Below are positions 52,480 to 60,858 of a stretch of DNA of 64,000 nucleotides, piece by piece. Numbering within the stretch: position 1 is the first letter of the stretch; each line of letters opens with the position of its first letter. Below the pieces are notes generated by a model, which was given only the letters and a program-made list of their open reading frames with translations, made no database searches and was not told the origin of the DNA. Source of the DNA: Balneolaceae bacterium (GTDB taxonomy: Bacteria > Bacteroidota > Rhodothermia > Balneolales > Balneolaceae); NCBI GenBank assembly GCA_009711805.1, contig VEMX01000012.1:1-64000 (forward strand). The letters are read 5' to 3'. The position numbers and the translations under genes were made by a program.

Positions 52480-52782
52480 ATGCTTAGCTTCTATTACAAT
52501 CTTGAGAAGGTGTCGAAGGGGACGCCTTCTCATTCGTTTATCAAAAAAGATGCCCCGCATGATAACGCCACTCATTTTGTATTCAGGACATCCATAAAGT
52601 CAAAATTTGATGTGGTCAGAATTTCAGAACTGTTTAAAAAAGTACCGGAAATACTTCAATGGCACATCGACCTTAAAGACCGCGAAAAAGTGATGTATTT
52701 AAAATGTATTCATTTGAAGGCCAGTGACATCCGATCTATGGTACAGAAAAGAAATATAGATATTGAAGAAATGCCGATTTAA
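52480..52782 (+). CDS. HMA-like small protein without the metal-binding cysteines, 5' end uncertain
   Basis: The last 70 residues (HFVFRTSIKSKFDVVRISEL, then LQWHIDLKDREKVMYLKC, then DIRSMVQKRNIDIEEMPI) resemble the small heavy-metal-associated fold proteins common in Bacteroidota, but the CxxC loop is replaced by SKFD. The first 30 residues come from repeat-like DNA (GAGGACGC, GGGGACGCC) and are probably not ancestral; the family normally starts near residue 29. ATG 52480 or GTG 52511 are the available starts. It may be a repeat-shifted or decaying gene. Confidence 0.55.
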   Translation: MLSFYYNLEKVSKGTPSHSFIKKDAPHDNATHFVFRTSIKSKFDVVRISELFKKVPEILQWHIDLKDREKVMYLKCIHLKASDIRSMVQKRNIDIEEMPI

Positions 52783-52895
52783 GCAGTGGGCCTGTTTTAC
52801 TATAGTATCTTAGCTATTCGAGGGTAGCATTGTACTTTAATATTTAATTAATCATTTTCAGAGGTCTCTTTTTTTAGTTTAACCTATAAGAATGT

Positions 52896-54374
52896 ATGAC
52901 TTTTGAATTTATAAAGCTTGAATTGCTCCAGCTCTCACGGTCTTTTACTCTAAGTCGGGATATTATTAGCAAGGTAATTGTTGCAGCTTTTGTGGGGTTG
53001 TTATTTCTAACGCTGTTTATACTCTCATTTGCCCTGCCGAAGATATTAAAACAGACGCTGGGTATCACAAATGTACTTCTATTTATAAATGCCAATCTTT
53101 TATTCTTTTTCCTTTTCGAGTTTATGTACCGTTTTTTTGTGCAGAAATCCCCGGTTCTGGCACTCGAAAAATTTCTGCATCTTCCAGTACCAATCTCAAA
53201 AATCACCCATTACCTCCTCGCAAAATCATTTCTATCCCCATACAATTTTGTTGTTGTAGCCTGTTTTTTACCCTTCAGTATAGTTTTTGTTGATACAGGT
53301 AATCCCACTTCGTGGTTCCTCAATCTTTTGATCCTGAGTTGGACACTTCACTTTTTCATCCTTTGGTATAAGCAAAAGTTTAACGCCCGCCCTGTTTATA
53401 TATTTATGCTGTTACTTGTTGTTGTAGCCTGCCTGGCTGCTCAACACTATGGCATCTTCAATGCAGGTAAATTTGTAGCCCCTTTTTTCCAATGGTCGCT
53501 TAACAGCTATATCCCTTTAATTATTTCTTGCTTGTTATTTGGGGGAATGTATGTGGTTATATACAACTACTATCGCAATAATGCCTATACGGAAGAACTA
53601 AGCAATCGCAAAGAATCTAAAACACTCATACACCGTTCGCTCGGTTTTTATTCCCGATTTGGGCTGGCGGGTGAAATTGCTGATCTCGAATTAAAACTTA
53701 TCCTCCGCCACAAAAAAAGCCGGGGATATCTCATTCTTAGTTTCCTCTTTCTACTGTACGGTATTTTCATGTACAAAAACTCACCTTCTGGAACTGAAGC
53801 AGGGTTTAACGGTATTCATGTTTTGATTGGTACTTTCATCACAGGTATCTTCATCCTGCAATATGGGCAGTTTTTTCTAAGCTGGAATTCCCGTTATTTC
53901 GATTTTTATTTAAACCGTAGTGAAGGAATAGATGCTCTTGTCAAAGGCAAATTTCTGCTCTTTATTTTTATTTCCTCCATCTGTTTCATCCTCACTATCC
54001 CCTATGCCTACTATGGATGGCATATTGTTTTAGTGAATTTGGCTGCCTTCCTGTTCAACCTTGGCATTTCGATTCATTTTGTTATTTATCTCGCATTGTG
54101 GCAGCCTCAACCTATGGATTTAAGTAAGAGCTCTTTATTCAATTATGAAGGCATGGGGATAGCACAGTTTATAATGGGCATCCCCTTTATAGTACTTCCC
54201 GTAGTTATTTATGGGCTGACCTCCTATTTATCAAACAAATTTTTGGGGCTTGCCGTAGTTGGACTTATCGGTATTATTGGACTCATCTTTTTCGAACAGC
54301 TTTCAAATATTAATATTAAGAAATTGAAAAAGAACAGACATAAAATCTCCATGACTTTCAGACAAGATATATGA
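52896..54374 (+). CDS. DUF5687 family membrane protein (ABC transporter permease-like)
   Basis: 492 residues with about 12 hydrophobic helices. The start MTFEFIKLELLQLSRSFTLS and the internal NRKESKTLIHRSLGFYSRFG with LADLELKLILRHKKSRGYLI loop are typical of DUF5687, whose genes are regularly followed by an ABC ATPase. Its last codons overlap the ATPase start (ATGA). It is read as the permease half of an ABC exporter of unknown substrate. Confidence 0.88.
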   Translation: MTFEFIKLELLQLSRSFTLSRDIISKVIVAAFVGLLFLTLFILSFALPKILKQTLGITNVLLFINANLLFFFLFEFMYRFFVQKSPVLALEKFLHLPVPISKITHYLLAKSFLSPYNFVVVACFLPFSIVFVDTGNPTSWFLNLLILSWTLHFFILWYKQKFNARPVYIFMLLLVVVACLAAQHYGIFNAGKFVAPFFQWSLNSYIPLIISCLLFGGMYVVIYNYYRNNAYTEELSNRKESKTLIHRSLGFYSRFGLAGEIADLELKLILRHKKSRGYLILSFLFLLYGIFMYKNSPSGTEAGFNGIHVLIGTFITGIFILQYGQFFLSWNSRYFDFYLNRSEGIDALVKGKFLLFIFISSICFILTIPYAYYGWHIVLVNLAAFLFNLGISIHFVIYLALWQPQPMDLSKSSLFNYEGMGIAQFIMGIPFIVLPVVIYGLTSYLSNKFLGLAVVGLIGIIGLIFFEQLSNINIKKLKKNRHKISMTFRQDI

Positions 54375-55069
54375 TCAAAATTTCATCCATAACAAAAGAA
54401 TATTCGGGACAAATTGTACTCAACATCCCTGAATTGTTTATACCCCGGGCAGAATGTTTTGGGCTGGTGGGAAATAACGGAGCCGGAAAAACAACCTTAT
54501 TTCGCATTATCCTTGACCTGATCAGGCCAACAAGCGGGCATGTTTTCATTGAGGGTGAAGATGTCAGTGCCACGGAAGAATGGAAAAAAAGAGTAGGCTC
54601 TTATCTCGATGAGCATATGTTGCTGGGCTACCTCACCCCGGATGAATATTTTGAAAGCCTTAGCAAAATTTACGGTCTTTCTGTAAAAGATATGGACATT
54701 CACCTGGATCGTTTTAGTGATCTTTTTAATAATGAAATTATCGGCACTAACAAATATATCAGAGATCTCTCGAAGGGGAATATTAAGAAAGTTGGTATCG
54801 CTGCAGCTATGTTTGGCCAGCCGGAAGTGGTTATTCTTGATGAACCATTTGAAAATCTCGATCCCAGCTCCCAAAACAGGCTCAAAAAGATTATTGGTGA
54901 AGAAATCGAAAACAGCCAAACTACTTTTTTGATCTCCAGCCATGACCTTTCTCATGTGACGGATATATGCAGACGTATTGTTTTATTGGAAAAAGGCATT
55001 ATTGTGCAAGACCTAAAGGAATCAAGGGAAGACATGATTCAAGCTCTGAATCAATATTTTGATGCCTGA
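54371..55069 (+). CDS. ABC transporter ATP-binding protein (partner of DUF5687)
   Basis: 232 residues. Walker A GNNGAGKTT near 34-42, Q-loop-like DEHMLLGYL, signature LSKGNIKKVG in place of the usual LSGGQ, Walker B VVILDEPFENLDPSS and switch His in ISSHDLSHV. The changed signature (K in place of the first G, N in place of Q) also occurs in related Bacteroidota ATPases as far as I recall. ATG overlaps the permease stop. Confidence 0.93.
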   Translation: MIKISSITKEYSGQIVLNIPELFIPRAECFGLVGNNGAGKTTLFRIILDLIRPTSGHVFIEGEDVSATEEWKKRVGSYLDEHMLLGYLTPDEYFESLSKIYGLSVKDMDIHLDRFSDLFNNEIIGTNKYIRDLSKGNIKKVGIAAAMFGQPEVVILDEPFENLDPSSQNRLKKIIGEEIENSQTTFLISSHDLSHVTDICRRIVLLEKGIIVQDLKESREDMIQALNQYFDA

Positions 55070-55095
55070 AATATTCACATTAACCTTCAATCGCT

Positions 55096-55344
55096 ATGAT
55101 AAAGGATGATTTTTCTAATCTGCAAAGATCCAGGGAACCCATGGCAGATTTTGTAAAAAAGGCCCTGGAAGATCGTGAACTGATGGGAGCATATAAATTG
55201 CGCCCGCCTTACCAGCAAAATGATTACCTAAGATGGATTAACCGGGCTAAGCGAGACCCCACCAAACAAAAACGCCTGAACCAAATGCTGGACGAACTGG
55301 AAAAGGGAGATGTATATATGAAGATGAAGCATAAGCCAAAATAA
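55096..55344 (+). CDS. small YdeI/OmpD-associated-like protein
   Basis: 82 residues. The C-terminal part (RPPYQQNDYLRWINRAKRDP, then TKQKRLNQMLDELEKGD) matches the YdeI/OmdA bacteriocin-protection domain (YxxWIxxAKxxxTRxxRxxxxLxxL). The N-terminal DFVKKALEDRELMGAYK is shorter than in full-length YdeI proteins. It follows the ABC ATPase by 26 bp and may be co-transcribed with it. Confidence 0.78.
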   Translation: MIKDDFSNLQRSREPMADFVKKALEDRELMGAYKLRPPYQQNDYLRWINRAKRDPTKQKRLNQMLDELEKGDVYMKMKHKPK

Positions 55345-55540
55345 AAACCTTTTTATGCCTCCCTATTTACAACCAATGAATCCTGCGTCACAACTATTCC
55401 AGGTTATTTTTATATACGGATAGCTCTGTTCAGAAGACGTTCGGCTTGCTTGGTCAGAAAGAGTTAACATACCTTAATTTGACTCCTTCAGCATTCCTCA
55501 ACATATTCGCACATCATGTTGTAATCAATGCCGAACCGGA

Positions 55541-56014
55541 ATGAAACCTCTGCAATCTCTCTCTTATACTGTTTTTTTGTTGGAATTGGACCTCCTGTAT
55601 ACACATTCAGGCATCAGCCGCTATCGATCGCCTATCACAGCCGAAACCGATCACTCGGCCCGGCAGGGTAATCAACCGGATGTCTCTGAACCTGAAATCG
55701 GTCGAATTTTACTTTATATCGACAAACACTTGTCCGAAGATTTAAAGTTGGACGATCTTGCCGCTGAAATACAAATCAGTAAATTTCAGCTTATACGCAG
55801 ATTCAGGGAAGAGATGGACTCCACCCCATGGCAATATCTCATTCAGCAACGGATAGAAAAATGTAAATATCTTCTGGAAGAAGGATATGCTCCGGCTCAG
55901 GTTGCCGCTGAAGCTGGCTTCTACGACCAAAGCCATCTGAATCATGTGTTCAAAGAATCTGTGGGAATTACACCTAAAAAATATCAAGAGAACAATTTCA
56001 AAAACCGGAATTAA
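55541..56014 (+). CDS. AraC-type helix-turn-helix regulator, no sensory domain
   Basis: 157 residues. Residues about 48-150 hold both AraC HTHs: LDDLAAEIQISKFQLIRRFR and the second with AQVAAEAGFYDQSHLNHVFK, ending ITPKKYQ. The first about 45 residues (MKPLQSLSYTVFLLELDLLY) are hydrophobic and polar mixed, not a cupin-like sensor, so the protein is unusually short and resembles MarA/SoxS-like stand-alone activators. Neighbours are the YdeI-like gene and the divergent ClpP. Confidence 0.85.
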   Translation: MKPLQSLSYTVFLLELDLLYTHSGISRYRSPITAETDHSARQGNQPDVSEPEIGRILLYIDKHLSEDLKLDDLAAEIQISKFQLIRRFREEMDSTPWQYLIQQRIEKCKYLLEEGYAPAQVAAEAGFYDQSHLNHVFKESVGITPKKYQENNFKNRN

Positions 56015-56106
56015 GCCGGTTGTTCAGGCACTGCAATAATTTACAATACATGTGTAGTGGAGTAACTTACATTGGGTTGTATAACTTGTAACTAAAACCC
56101 AATTTC

Positions 56107-56676
56107 ATGGATCAGCTTCAACATGCTATGTCTCGCCAGAGCATAACAGACCGTTTGTTTAAATCCCGGATTGTGATCATTAATGGTCAGATTAATCAGG
56201 AACTCACAGGCACTATTTCATCCCAATTACTGGCGCTTGCATCCCACTCAAATGAGCCTGTCACTCTTTTTATCCATTCGCAAGGCGGACACGTGGAGTC
56301 CGGAGATTCCATCCACGATATTATCCGTTTTATCGACACCAAAGTACGCATTGTAGGTAATGGATGGGTAGCAAGTGCAGGTGCTTTAATTTATGTTTCG
56401 GTTCCATTGGAAGATCGCTACTGTTTACCCAACACCCGTTTTTTATTGCACCAACCCCTGGGAGGTGTACAAGGCAGTAGCAGCGATATTGCCATAGAAG
56501 CCGAAGAAATAGTTAAAATGAGACATCGGCTGAATACTATTTTTGCTAAAGCTACCAGACAACCGCTCAGTAGAATTGAAAAAGATACCCAACGCAATTT
56601 CTGGCTTACGGCTGAAGAAGCCCTGGACTATGGATTAACGGGAGCTATTGTAAGTCACATATCGGATATCCATTGA
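56107..56676 (+). CDS. ClpP family serine protease (divergent paralogue)
   Basis: 189 residues, usual for ClpP. Catalytic triad positions appear as Ser90 in NGWVASAGA (normally GQAASMGA), His115 in FLLHQPLGG and Asp160 in IEKDTQRNFWL. The N-terminal LFKSRIVIINGQINQELTG and the substrate strand QGGHVESGDSIHDII are family positions. No clpX lies next to it, and several conserved residues around the nucleophile differ, so it is probably a second, stress- or niche-specific ClpP. The triad is complete. A hairpin follows. Confidence 0.88.
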   Translation: MDQLQHAMSRQSITDRLFKSRIVIINGQINQELTGTISSQLLALASHSNEPVTLFIHSQGGHVESGDSIHDIIRFIDTKVRIVGNGWVASAGALIYVSVPLEDRYCLPNTRFLLHQPLGGVQGSSSDIAIEAEEIVKMRHRLNTIFAKATRQPLSRIEKDTQRNFWLTAEEALDYGLTGAIVSHISDIH

Positions 56677-56753
56677 TGCCAGATATGGTAATAAGCCAAG
56701 CTGGTTTTATTGACACTACCCCCGGTAGAAATACAATATCTGGCATTCTTATT
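56676..56753 (+). terminator. probable terminator after the ClpP paralogue
   Basis: ATGCCAGATAT (56676-56686, overlapping the stop codon) pairs with ATATCTGGCAT (56736-56746). The 49-nt loop contains its own CTACC-CCC-GGTAG stem. TTCTTATTT follows. The loop is long for an intrinsic terminator. Confidence 0.45.
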
Positions 56754-56791
56754 TCATAAAAATATTTACTGATTCATACCTTCAGGCCCCT

Positions 56792-56799
56792 TATCTTTG
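56792..56799 (+). promoter_or_regulatory. -7 promoter element before the S1/P1 nuclease
   Basis: TATCTTTG matches TAnnTTTG; the -33 region is weak (TGATTC about 22 nt upstream). It lies 30 bp before ATG 56829 and favours that start over the upstream TTG at 56814. Confidence 0.45.
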
Positions 56800-56828
56800 T
56801 CCATTAATCAAAATTGAATGTTATTCTG

Positions 56829-57608
56829 ATGAAAAAATTAGTATTACTTTTTGCGGTTTTTTCCCTTGCTTTTACCTCTCTCCCAAACACTACAGCACGA
56901 TGGGGACAAATTGGCCATCGTACTACCGGACTGGTTGCAGAACAGTACCTCACCAACAAAGCAGCTAAGGAAGTAAAAAGAGTTTTGGGGCATGAATCAC
57001 TTGCACAAGTAAGCACCTGGATGGACGAAGTACGGTCTGATGACAACTATGATTATATGGCTCCATGGCATTATGTAACCATCCCTGAGGGAAAGACTTA
57101 CCAGGAAACCGAAAAGGCAGAAGGCGGTGATATTCTCTGGGCTATTGATAAAGTAGTTGCTGAATTAAAATCAGGAGACCTGAGTCCTGAGAAAGAAGCA
57201 GAGAATCTCAAGATTCTGGTACACCTTGTGGGCGACATACACCAGCCTTTGCATGTTGGAAACGGTACCGATCGCGGTGGCAATGATGTGAAACTGCAAT
57301 GGTTCTGGGATAATTCTAACCTACACCGGGTATGGGACAGTGAGATAATTGACGACAAGCAGCTTAGCTTTACCGAACTGGCCCGTTTTATTAATCATCC
57401 TACAGAAGGTGAAGTAAAGGAATGGCAAAGTACTTCAGTTTTGGACTGGGCGTATGAATCTCAGGCTTTACTCCCCCAGGTTTACAATATGCCAGAGAAT
57501 AAAGAACTGAGCTATGAGTATGCCTTTAAAAACTGGGATACAGTTCAGCGCCGGTTATTAAAAGCGGGTGTACGACTGGCAGGACTTATTAATGAGATCT
57601 ATGGCTAA
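56829..57608 (+). CDS. secreted S1/P1 nuclease
   Basis: 259 residues from ATG 56829. A signal peptide of about 24 residues ends in TTAR, and the mature N-terminus would be W25 in ARWGQIGHRTTG. In characterised members the N-terminal Trp is a zinc ligand, so cleavage there matters. Other zinc ligand motifs: STWMDEVRSD, APWHYVTIPEG, LKILVHLVGDIHQPLHVGNG and LHRVWDSEII. It degrades single-stranded DNA and RNA outside the cytoplasm, probably for nutrient scavenging. It is convergent with the M14 peptidase across the MITE-like element. Confidence 0.93.
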   Translation: MKKLVLLFAVFSLAFTSLPNTTARWGQIGHRTTGLVAEQYLTNKAAKEVKRVLGHESLAQVSTWMDEVRSDDNYDYMAPWHYVTIPEGKTYQETEKAEGGDILWAIDKVVAELKSGDLSPEKEAENLKILVHLVGDIHQPLHVGNGTDRGGNDVKLQWFWDNSNLHRVWDSEIIDDKQLSFTELARFINHPTEGEVKEWQSTSVLDWAYESQALLPQVYNMPENKELSYEYAFKNWDTVQRRLLKAGVRLAGLINEIYG

Positions 57609-57650
57609 GAATTGGCATTATATTTTTGTCTATGTCAAAAAGATCCGACT

Positions 57651-57886
57651 TTAACCCGGATTATTCACCAAGAAATTTAATCGTACGCAAGGCGAAGTGG
57701 AAATGGGAACGGAAGGGTACTTTGGTACCCTGAGTACCCCAATTTTCACTTGAACGCAGCCTACGGGGAAATTTCGTCGCCTAATCCGTACCTCAAAATT
57801 GGGCTATTACATAAAGCAATTCAACGGTAATATATTCAAGTATATAGATCGCCATTTTGCATCCATTCGTGAATAATTCGGGTTAA
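57651..57886 (-). mobile_element. complete 236-bp MITE-like inverted-repeat element
   Basis: Bounded by TTAACCCG-R-ATTATTCAC terminal inverted repeats (21 bp, 19 matching) with TTAA at each end. No coding frame inside. The middle has a GGGTAC...GTACCC hairpin around GGTACC. Its left 110 bp (minus orientation) recur at 33191-33300 and its right 142 bp at 1-142. It lies between the convergent S1/P1 nuclease and M14 peptidase genes, where it is harmless. A target-site duplication beyond the TTAA ends is not visible. Confidence 0.85.
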
Positions 57887-57957
57887 GCATTGGCACCCCG
57901 GACTCCATCAGGAACTCTTTGATGTCGTCTCTTTGGGACTGAGATAAATGGAGACCC

Positions 57958-59583
57958 TTAATCCAACTCATAGTACTTAAACACCGGGTATTCTACCGAT
58001 CCTTCTTCAATTCCGTTAGCCTCGAAATAATCATCGAAAAAATTCCAGGTAACCAGACCATCATCCGATTGGGGTTCAAGGGTGTAGAAAATCAGGTTGG
58101 CAAGTGGCTGAGCCAGATCAACCCAGTAGTCACCCGCTTCGAACTCTCTGGATATCTCTGCAAATGAACCTTCTGCCCGGACCATATAGTGTCCTTCAAA
58201 CTCCCGGCTGCTTCGCTCCAGCTTGGTTACCGTAAACACTTCTCCACTTGCTTCAACAGGTGCTTCTAATTGCTTGACTTCAGCACCCTGCTTCTTCAAA
58301 TGATCCGCTATCCCTTTCAGTTCTCCAGGAATAATATATCCCCGGGGCAGGGTACTTTCTACAGTAGCTTCAAACTTACTGTAATTTTGCACACCAGGTA
58401 CCTCAATGATATTTCCGGACCGCACGTATCGGTCTTCACCTTCCTCATTTTTATAAGGAATATATTCATAGGTTCTCAGTGTGAAAGTCTCATCCATTGG
58501 GGTCTTGTTGAATCTTACCCCTTTCTTCATCTCTCCGGCATGTTCTTGTACATTGCGGATAGCATTTCGTTCGGCCTCATCATTCACCCGGGCAATTTCC
58601 TCACCATTCTCACGGGTGTACTCCAATATTTCAGCTACAAAGGCATACGTTGAGTTCATCCGTTGGTAAAAACGCTCGTGGGCAAAAGCTTCGCTCAATA
58701 TCCCGATTTTGTTTCTTAGTCCCATTTGGTTTACCAGGTACCGTGGATGATGGTTATAGGTATAAATAGCTTTTGGCGGCCACCCCTGTCGTAAGCTGTA
58801 TCCCCCATAAGGTCCCAGGTGGACATCATATTTCTCTTGTACCTTTTCAGTGATGGAAGGAAGCATGTCATCCCACGTCAACCTGTACGGCCCTTTTTCG
58901 CCCGCATAATGGTAGCTGGGAGCCCAGGTCAGGGAGTATCCATGCCAGGTTCCGTTGGTGGTGTGCAGGTCCACAAACACTTCCGGATCCCATTTGGTAA
59001 TTACATTCTGGATTAAAGCGTTGGTCTCTTTGGCTTCCATCTTTATACCATCGCGGTTCAGATCCCATCCCTGACTGTTGGCCCGTATTCCAACTTTTAC
59101 CGGGCTGTCTTCCTGGGATGGCCGGCGCCCCTGCTCCATCTTGTCGTTGGAGTCAGCGTTATAGATAGGGGCAAATAATACAATCTGGTTATCCAGCAGA
59201 TGTTGTTTATCCCCCAACAATATCTCCCGCATCAGTATTTGCAGGATTTCTTTTCCTTCCACTTCACCAGAATGAATATTTCCCTGTATATAAATTACCG
59301 GCTTGCCTGAAGCTTTGGCTTGTTCCGGCGAGGTAACCATGGGATCAGCCATTACAACAACGGGTATCTGCTTGCCCTCCAGGCTGGTGCCCATATACTC
59401 CAAATGCATCAGATCCGATTGTTCCTGAACGGCCTTAATAACATTCATTACATCAGCGTAGGTAGATGTTTCATGATAATTAGTTTTTTCAGGTGTTGTA
59501 ATCAGCTCGGCGCTCCACTGCGCTTTGCATGAGATGGTGGTCAACAAGAAAAAGAGAAAAAGGGATGGTTTGGAATATTTCAT
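57958..59583 (-). CDS. M14 family zinc carboxypeptidase, lipoprotein-like N-terminus
   Basis: 541 residues from ATG 59581-59583 (MKYSKPSLFLFFLLTTISCK; possible lipobox TISC); the open frame continues 10 codons upstream. M14 zinc motif is IHSGEVEGKE (HSGE), third ligand His in VDLHTTNGTWHG, Asn/Arg substrate pair in WDLNRDG and catalytic Glu in LSEAFAHERF. A roughly 150-residue C-terminal extension (about 380-541) has no known catalytic role. It is a predicted cell-envelope peptidase acting on C-terminal residues. Confidence 0.9.
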   Translation of the reverse strand: MKYSKPSLFLFFLLTTISCKAQWSAELITTPEKTNYHETSTYADVMNVIKAVQEQSDLMHLEYMGTSLEGKQIPVVVMADPMVTSPEQAKASGKPVIYIQGNIHSGEVEGKEILQILMREILLGDKQHLLDNQIVLFAPIYNADSNDKMEQGRRPSQEDSPVKVGIRANSQGWDLNRDGIKMEAKETNALIQNVITKWDPEVFVDLHTTNGTWHGYSLTWAPSYHYAGEKGPYRLTWDDMLPSITEKVQEKYDVHLGPYGGYSLRQGWPPKAIYTYNHHPRYLVNQMGLRNKIGILSEAFAHERFYQRMNSTYAFVAEILEYTRENGEEIARVNDEAERNAIRNVQEHAGEMKKGVRFNKTPMDETFTLRTYEYIPYKNEEGEDRYVRSGNIIEVPGVQNYSKFEATVESTLPRGYIIPGELKGIADHLKKQGAEVKQLEAPVEASGEVFTVTKLERSSREFEGHYMVRAEGSFAEISREFEAGDYWVDLAQPLANLIFYTLEPQSDDGLVTWNFFDDYFEANGIEEGSVEYPVFKYYELD

Positions 59584-59666
59584 GGTATGTAAATTGATTA
59601 AGGCCATGAACATACCAAATTATTTATGAACAGAATGTTATAAAATATTTCCAATCCCAGGATCTG

Positions 59667-60767
59667 TTATCCTGATTCCAGGATTCGCCGTACTTCCTCT
59701 GAAGCTCTCCGAATGCCTGTGGGATGTTGTAGTAAGCTGGCTCCCATTAGAAAAATAGTATCCTTTCCATATACCTTCATCCAATGCGGAATGGTCTCTC
59801 GTTTCATACCTCCTCCCGGCATAGGGAGCATAGGTTTAAAAGGAGAGGTTCGGTTTCGGGCTGCCTCATTCAACTTTTTGCAGTTATCCAGGCTGAATGA
59901 AAAACGGCCGCCTGCATTAGGATACACGGTACAGTCAGCTCCAAAGGCCCGGTACAATTCACCATACAAAAAAGCGGGAGTAAAACCATGGGCGGGATCT
60001 GTAACAAAGGTTCCCGAAAACGAAGGGTGGGCTATAATGGGGAGTTCAACAGGAGAAGCCGCCAGTTCTTGCATAGCTTCATATCCACATAAGTCGGGTA
60101 AAACCATCACACCATCTGCTCCCAGCTCAGCGGCTTGGTTATACCGTTCCTGGAGTCTGGAAGCCGAAACCGTGATATTTGGAAAATAAGCCGCCCGGTA
60201 TCCATCCCTGGCTTTAGAATCTTTCAGTGCTTCTACCACCATCCTGACTCGGTCATCAAAAGGAGCATAACTTTGATTTGCCAAGCCGTGATCATCTTTT
60301 ATAAAATCTATACCCCCGGCTGAAAACTGGGTAGCCCTTTCGGCTAATTGCCCGGCAGAGAACCCCATGGGTTTCAGAACGGCACATGCCATCGGGCGGT
60401 CAGAGATGTTAAACTTTTCTCTGACCCCTGTGATACCGAAGGAAGGGCCATTGAACAGGGAGGCCAGTGGTTCCCATTCTACATGAACAACTTTTATGCC
60501 TCGCTTAAGTGAAATATTACCGTAAAGAACATTTAAAAACTGTGTTGAGTCATCCCCGATATTTTCCAGGGGCCAGGCTATCTCAACTTCCCACTTCACA
60601 TCTGTTATTGGATTGATTTGCTGTATCTTTCCCGGTATAGCCTTCAGGATATAATCCGGGATTACTTTCAGGGGTAATTCTACGCTCTGTTCAAGACAAA
60701 TCCACCGGCTTTTTTCCTCAATCGATTCTCCTTGGTAACAGGTAATATGATAGGTAACGCTAAACAT
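59667..60767 (-). CDS. RuBisCO-like protein (form IV)
   Basis: 366 residues, shorter than catalytic RuBisCO (about 470) because N- and C-terminal parts are trimmed. The TIM barrel is clear: ACAVLKPMGFSAGQLA (Lys132 aligns with K175, Met in place of K177), GGIDFIKDDHGLANQ (Lys157 is the carbamylated lysine, Asp159, but His160 in place of E204), IIAHPSFSG (His247, Pro in place of R295), TVYPNAGGRFSFS (no K334-type lysine) and LPMPGGGMK. Several carboxylase residues are changed, so it should not fix CO2. Characterised form IV proteins enolise or isomerise methylthio-ribulose phosphates; with mtnA in the same window, methylthioadenosine salvage is the best guess. Confidence 0.9.
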   Translation of the reverse strand: MFSVTYHITCYQGESIEEKSRWICLEQSVELPLKVIPDYILKAIPGKIQQINPITDVKWEVEIAWPLENIGDDSTQFLNVLYGNISLKRGIKVVHVEWEPLASLFNGPSFGITGVREKFNISDRPMACAVLKPMGFSAGQLAERATQFSAGGIDFIKDDHGLANQSYAPFDDRVRMVVEALKDSKARDGYRAAYFPNITVSASRLQERYNQAAELGADGVMVLPDLCGYEAMQELAASPVELPIIAHPSFSGTFVTDPAHGFTPAFLYGELYRAFGADCTVYPNAGGRFSFSLDNCKKLNEAARNRTSPFKPMLPMPGGGMKRETIPHWMKVYGKDTIFLMGASLLQHPTGIRRASEEVRRILESG

Positions 60768-60792
60768 GCAGGAGGTTAGCTATAGATTGACA

Positions 60793-60836
60793 AAATAAAA
60801 AACCGAAGACAAACTACTACAGATCGCCTTCGGTTT
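60793..60836 (-). terminator. intrinsic terminator after serA
   Basis: Minus-strand AAACCGAAG (60828-60836) pairs with CTTCGGTTT (60800-60808), loop 19 nt, followed by TTTATTTT. It lies just after the serA stop and separates it from the RuBisCO-like gene. Confidence 0.85.
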
Positions 60837-60858
60837 AACAGAGTACCTGACTCTTTAA

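Noticed and set aside
59667-60767. Functional CO2-fixing RuBisCO
   Set aside because: Residues equivalent to E204, R295, K177 and K334 are not conserved, and no small subunit or phosphoribulokinase is nearby.
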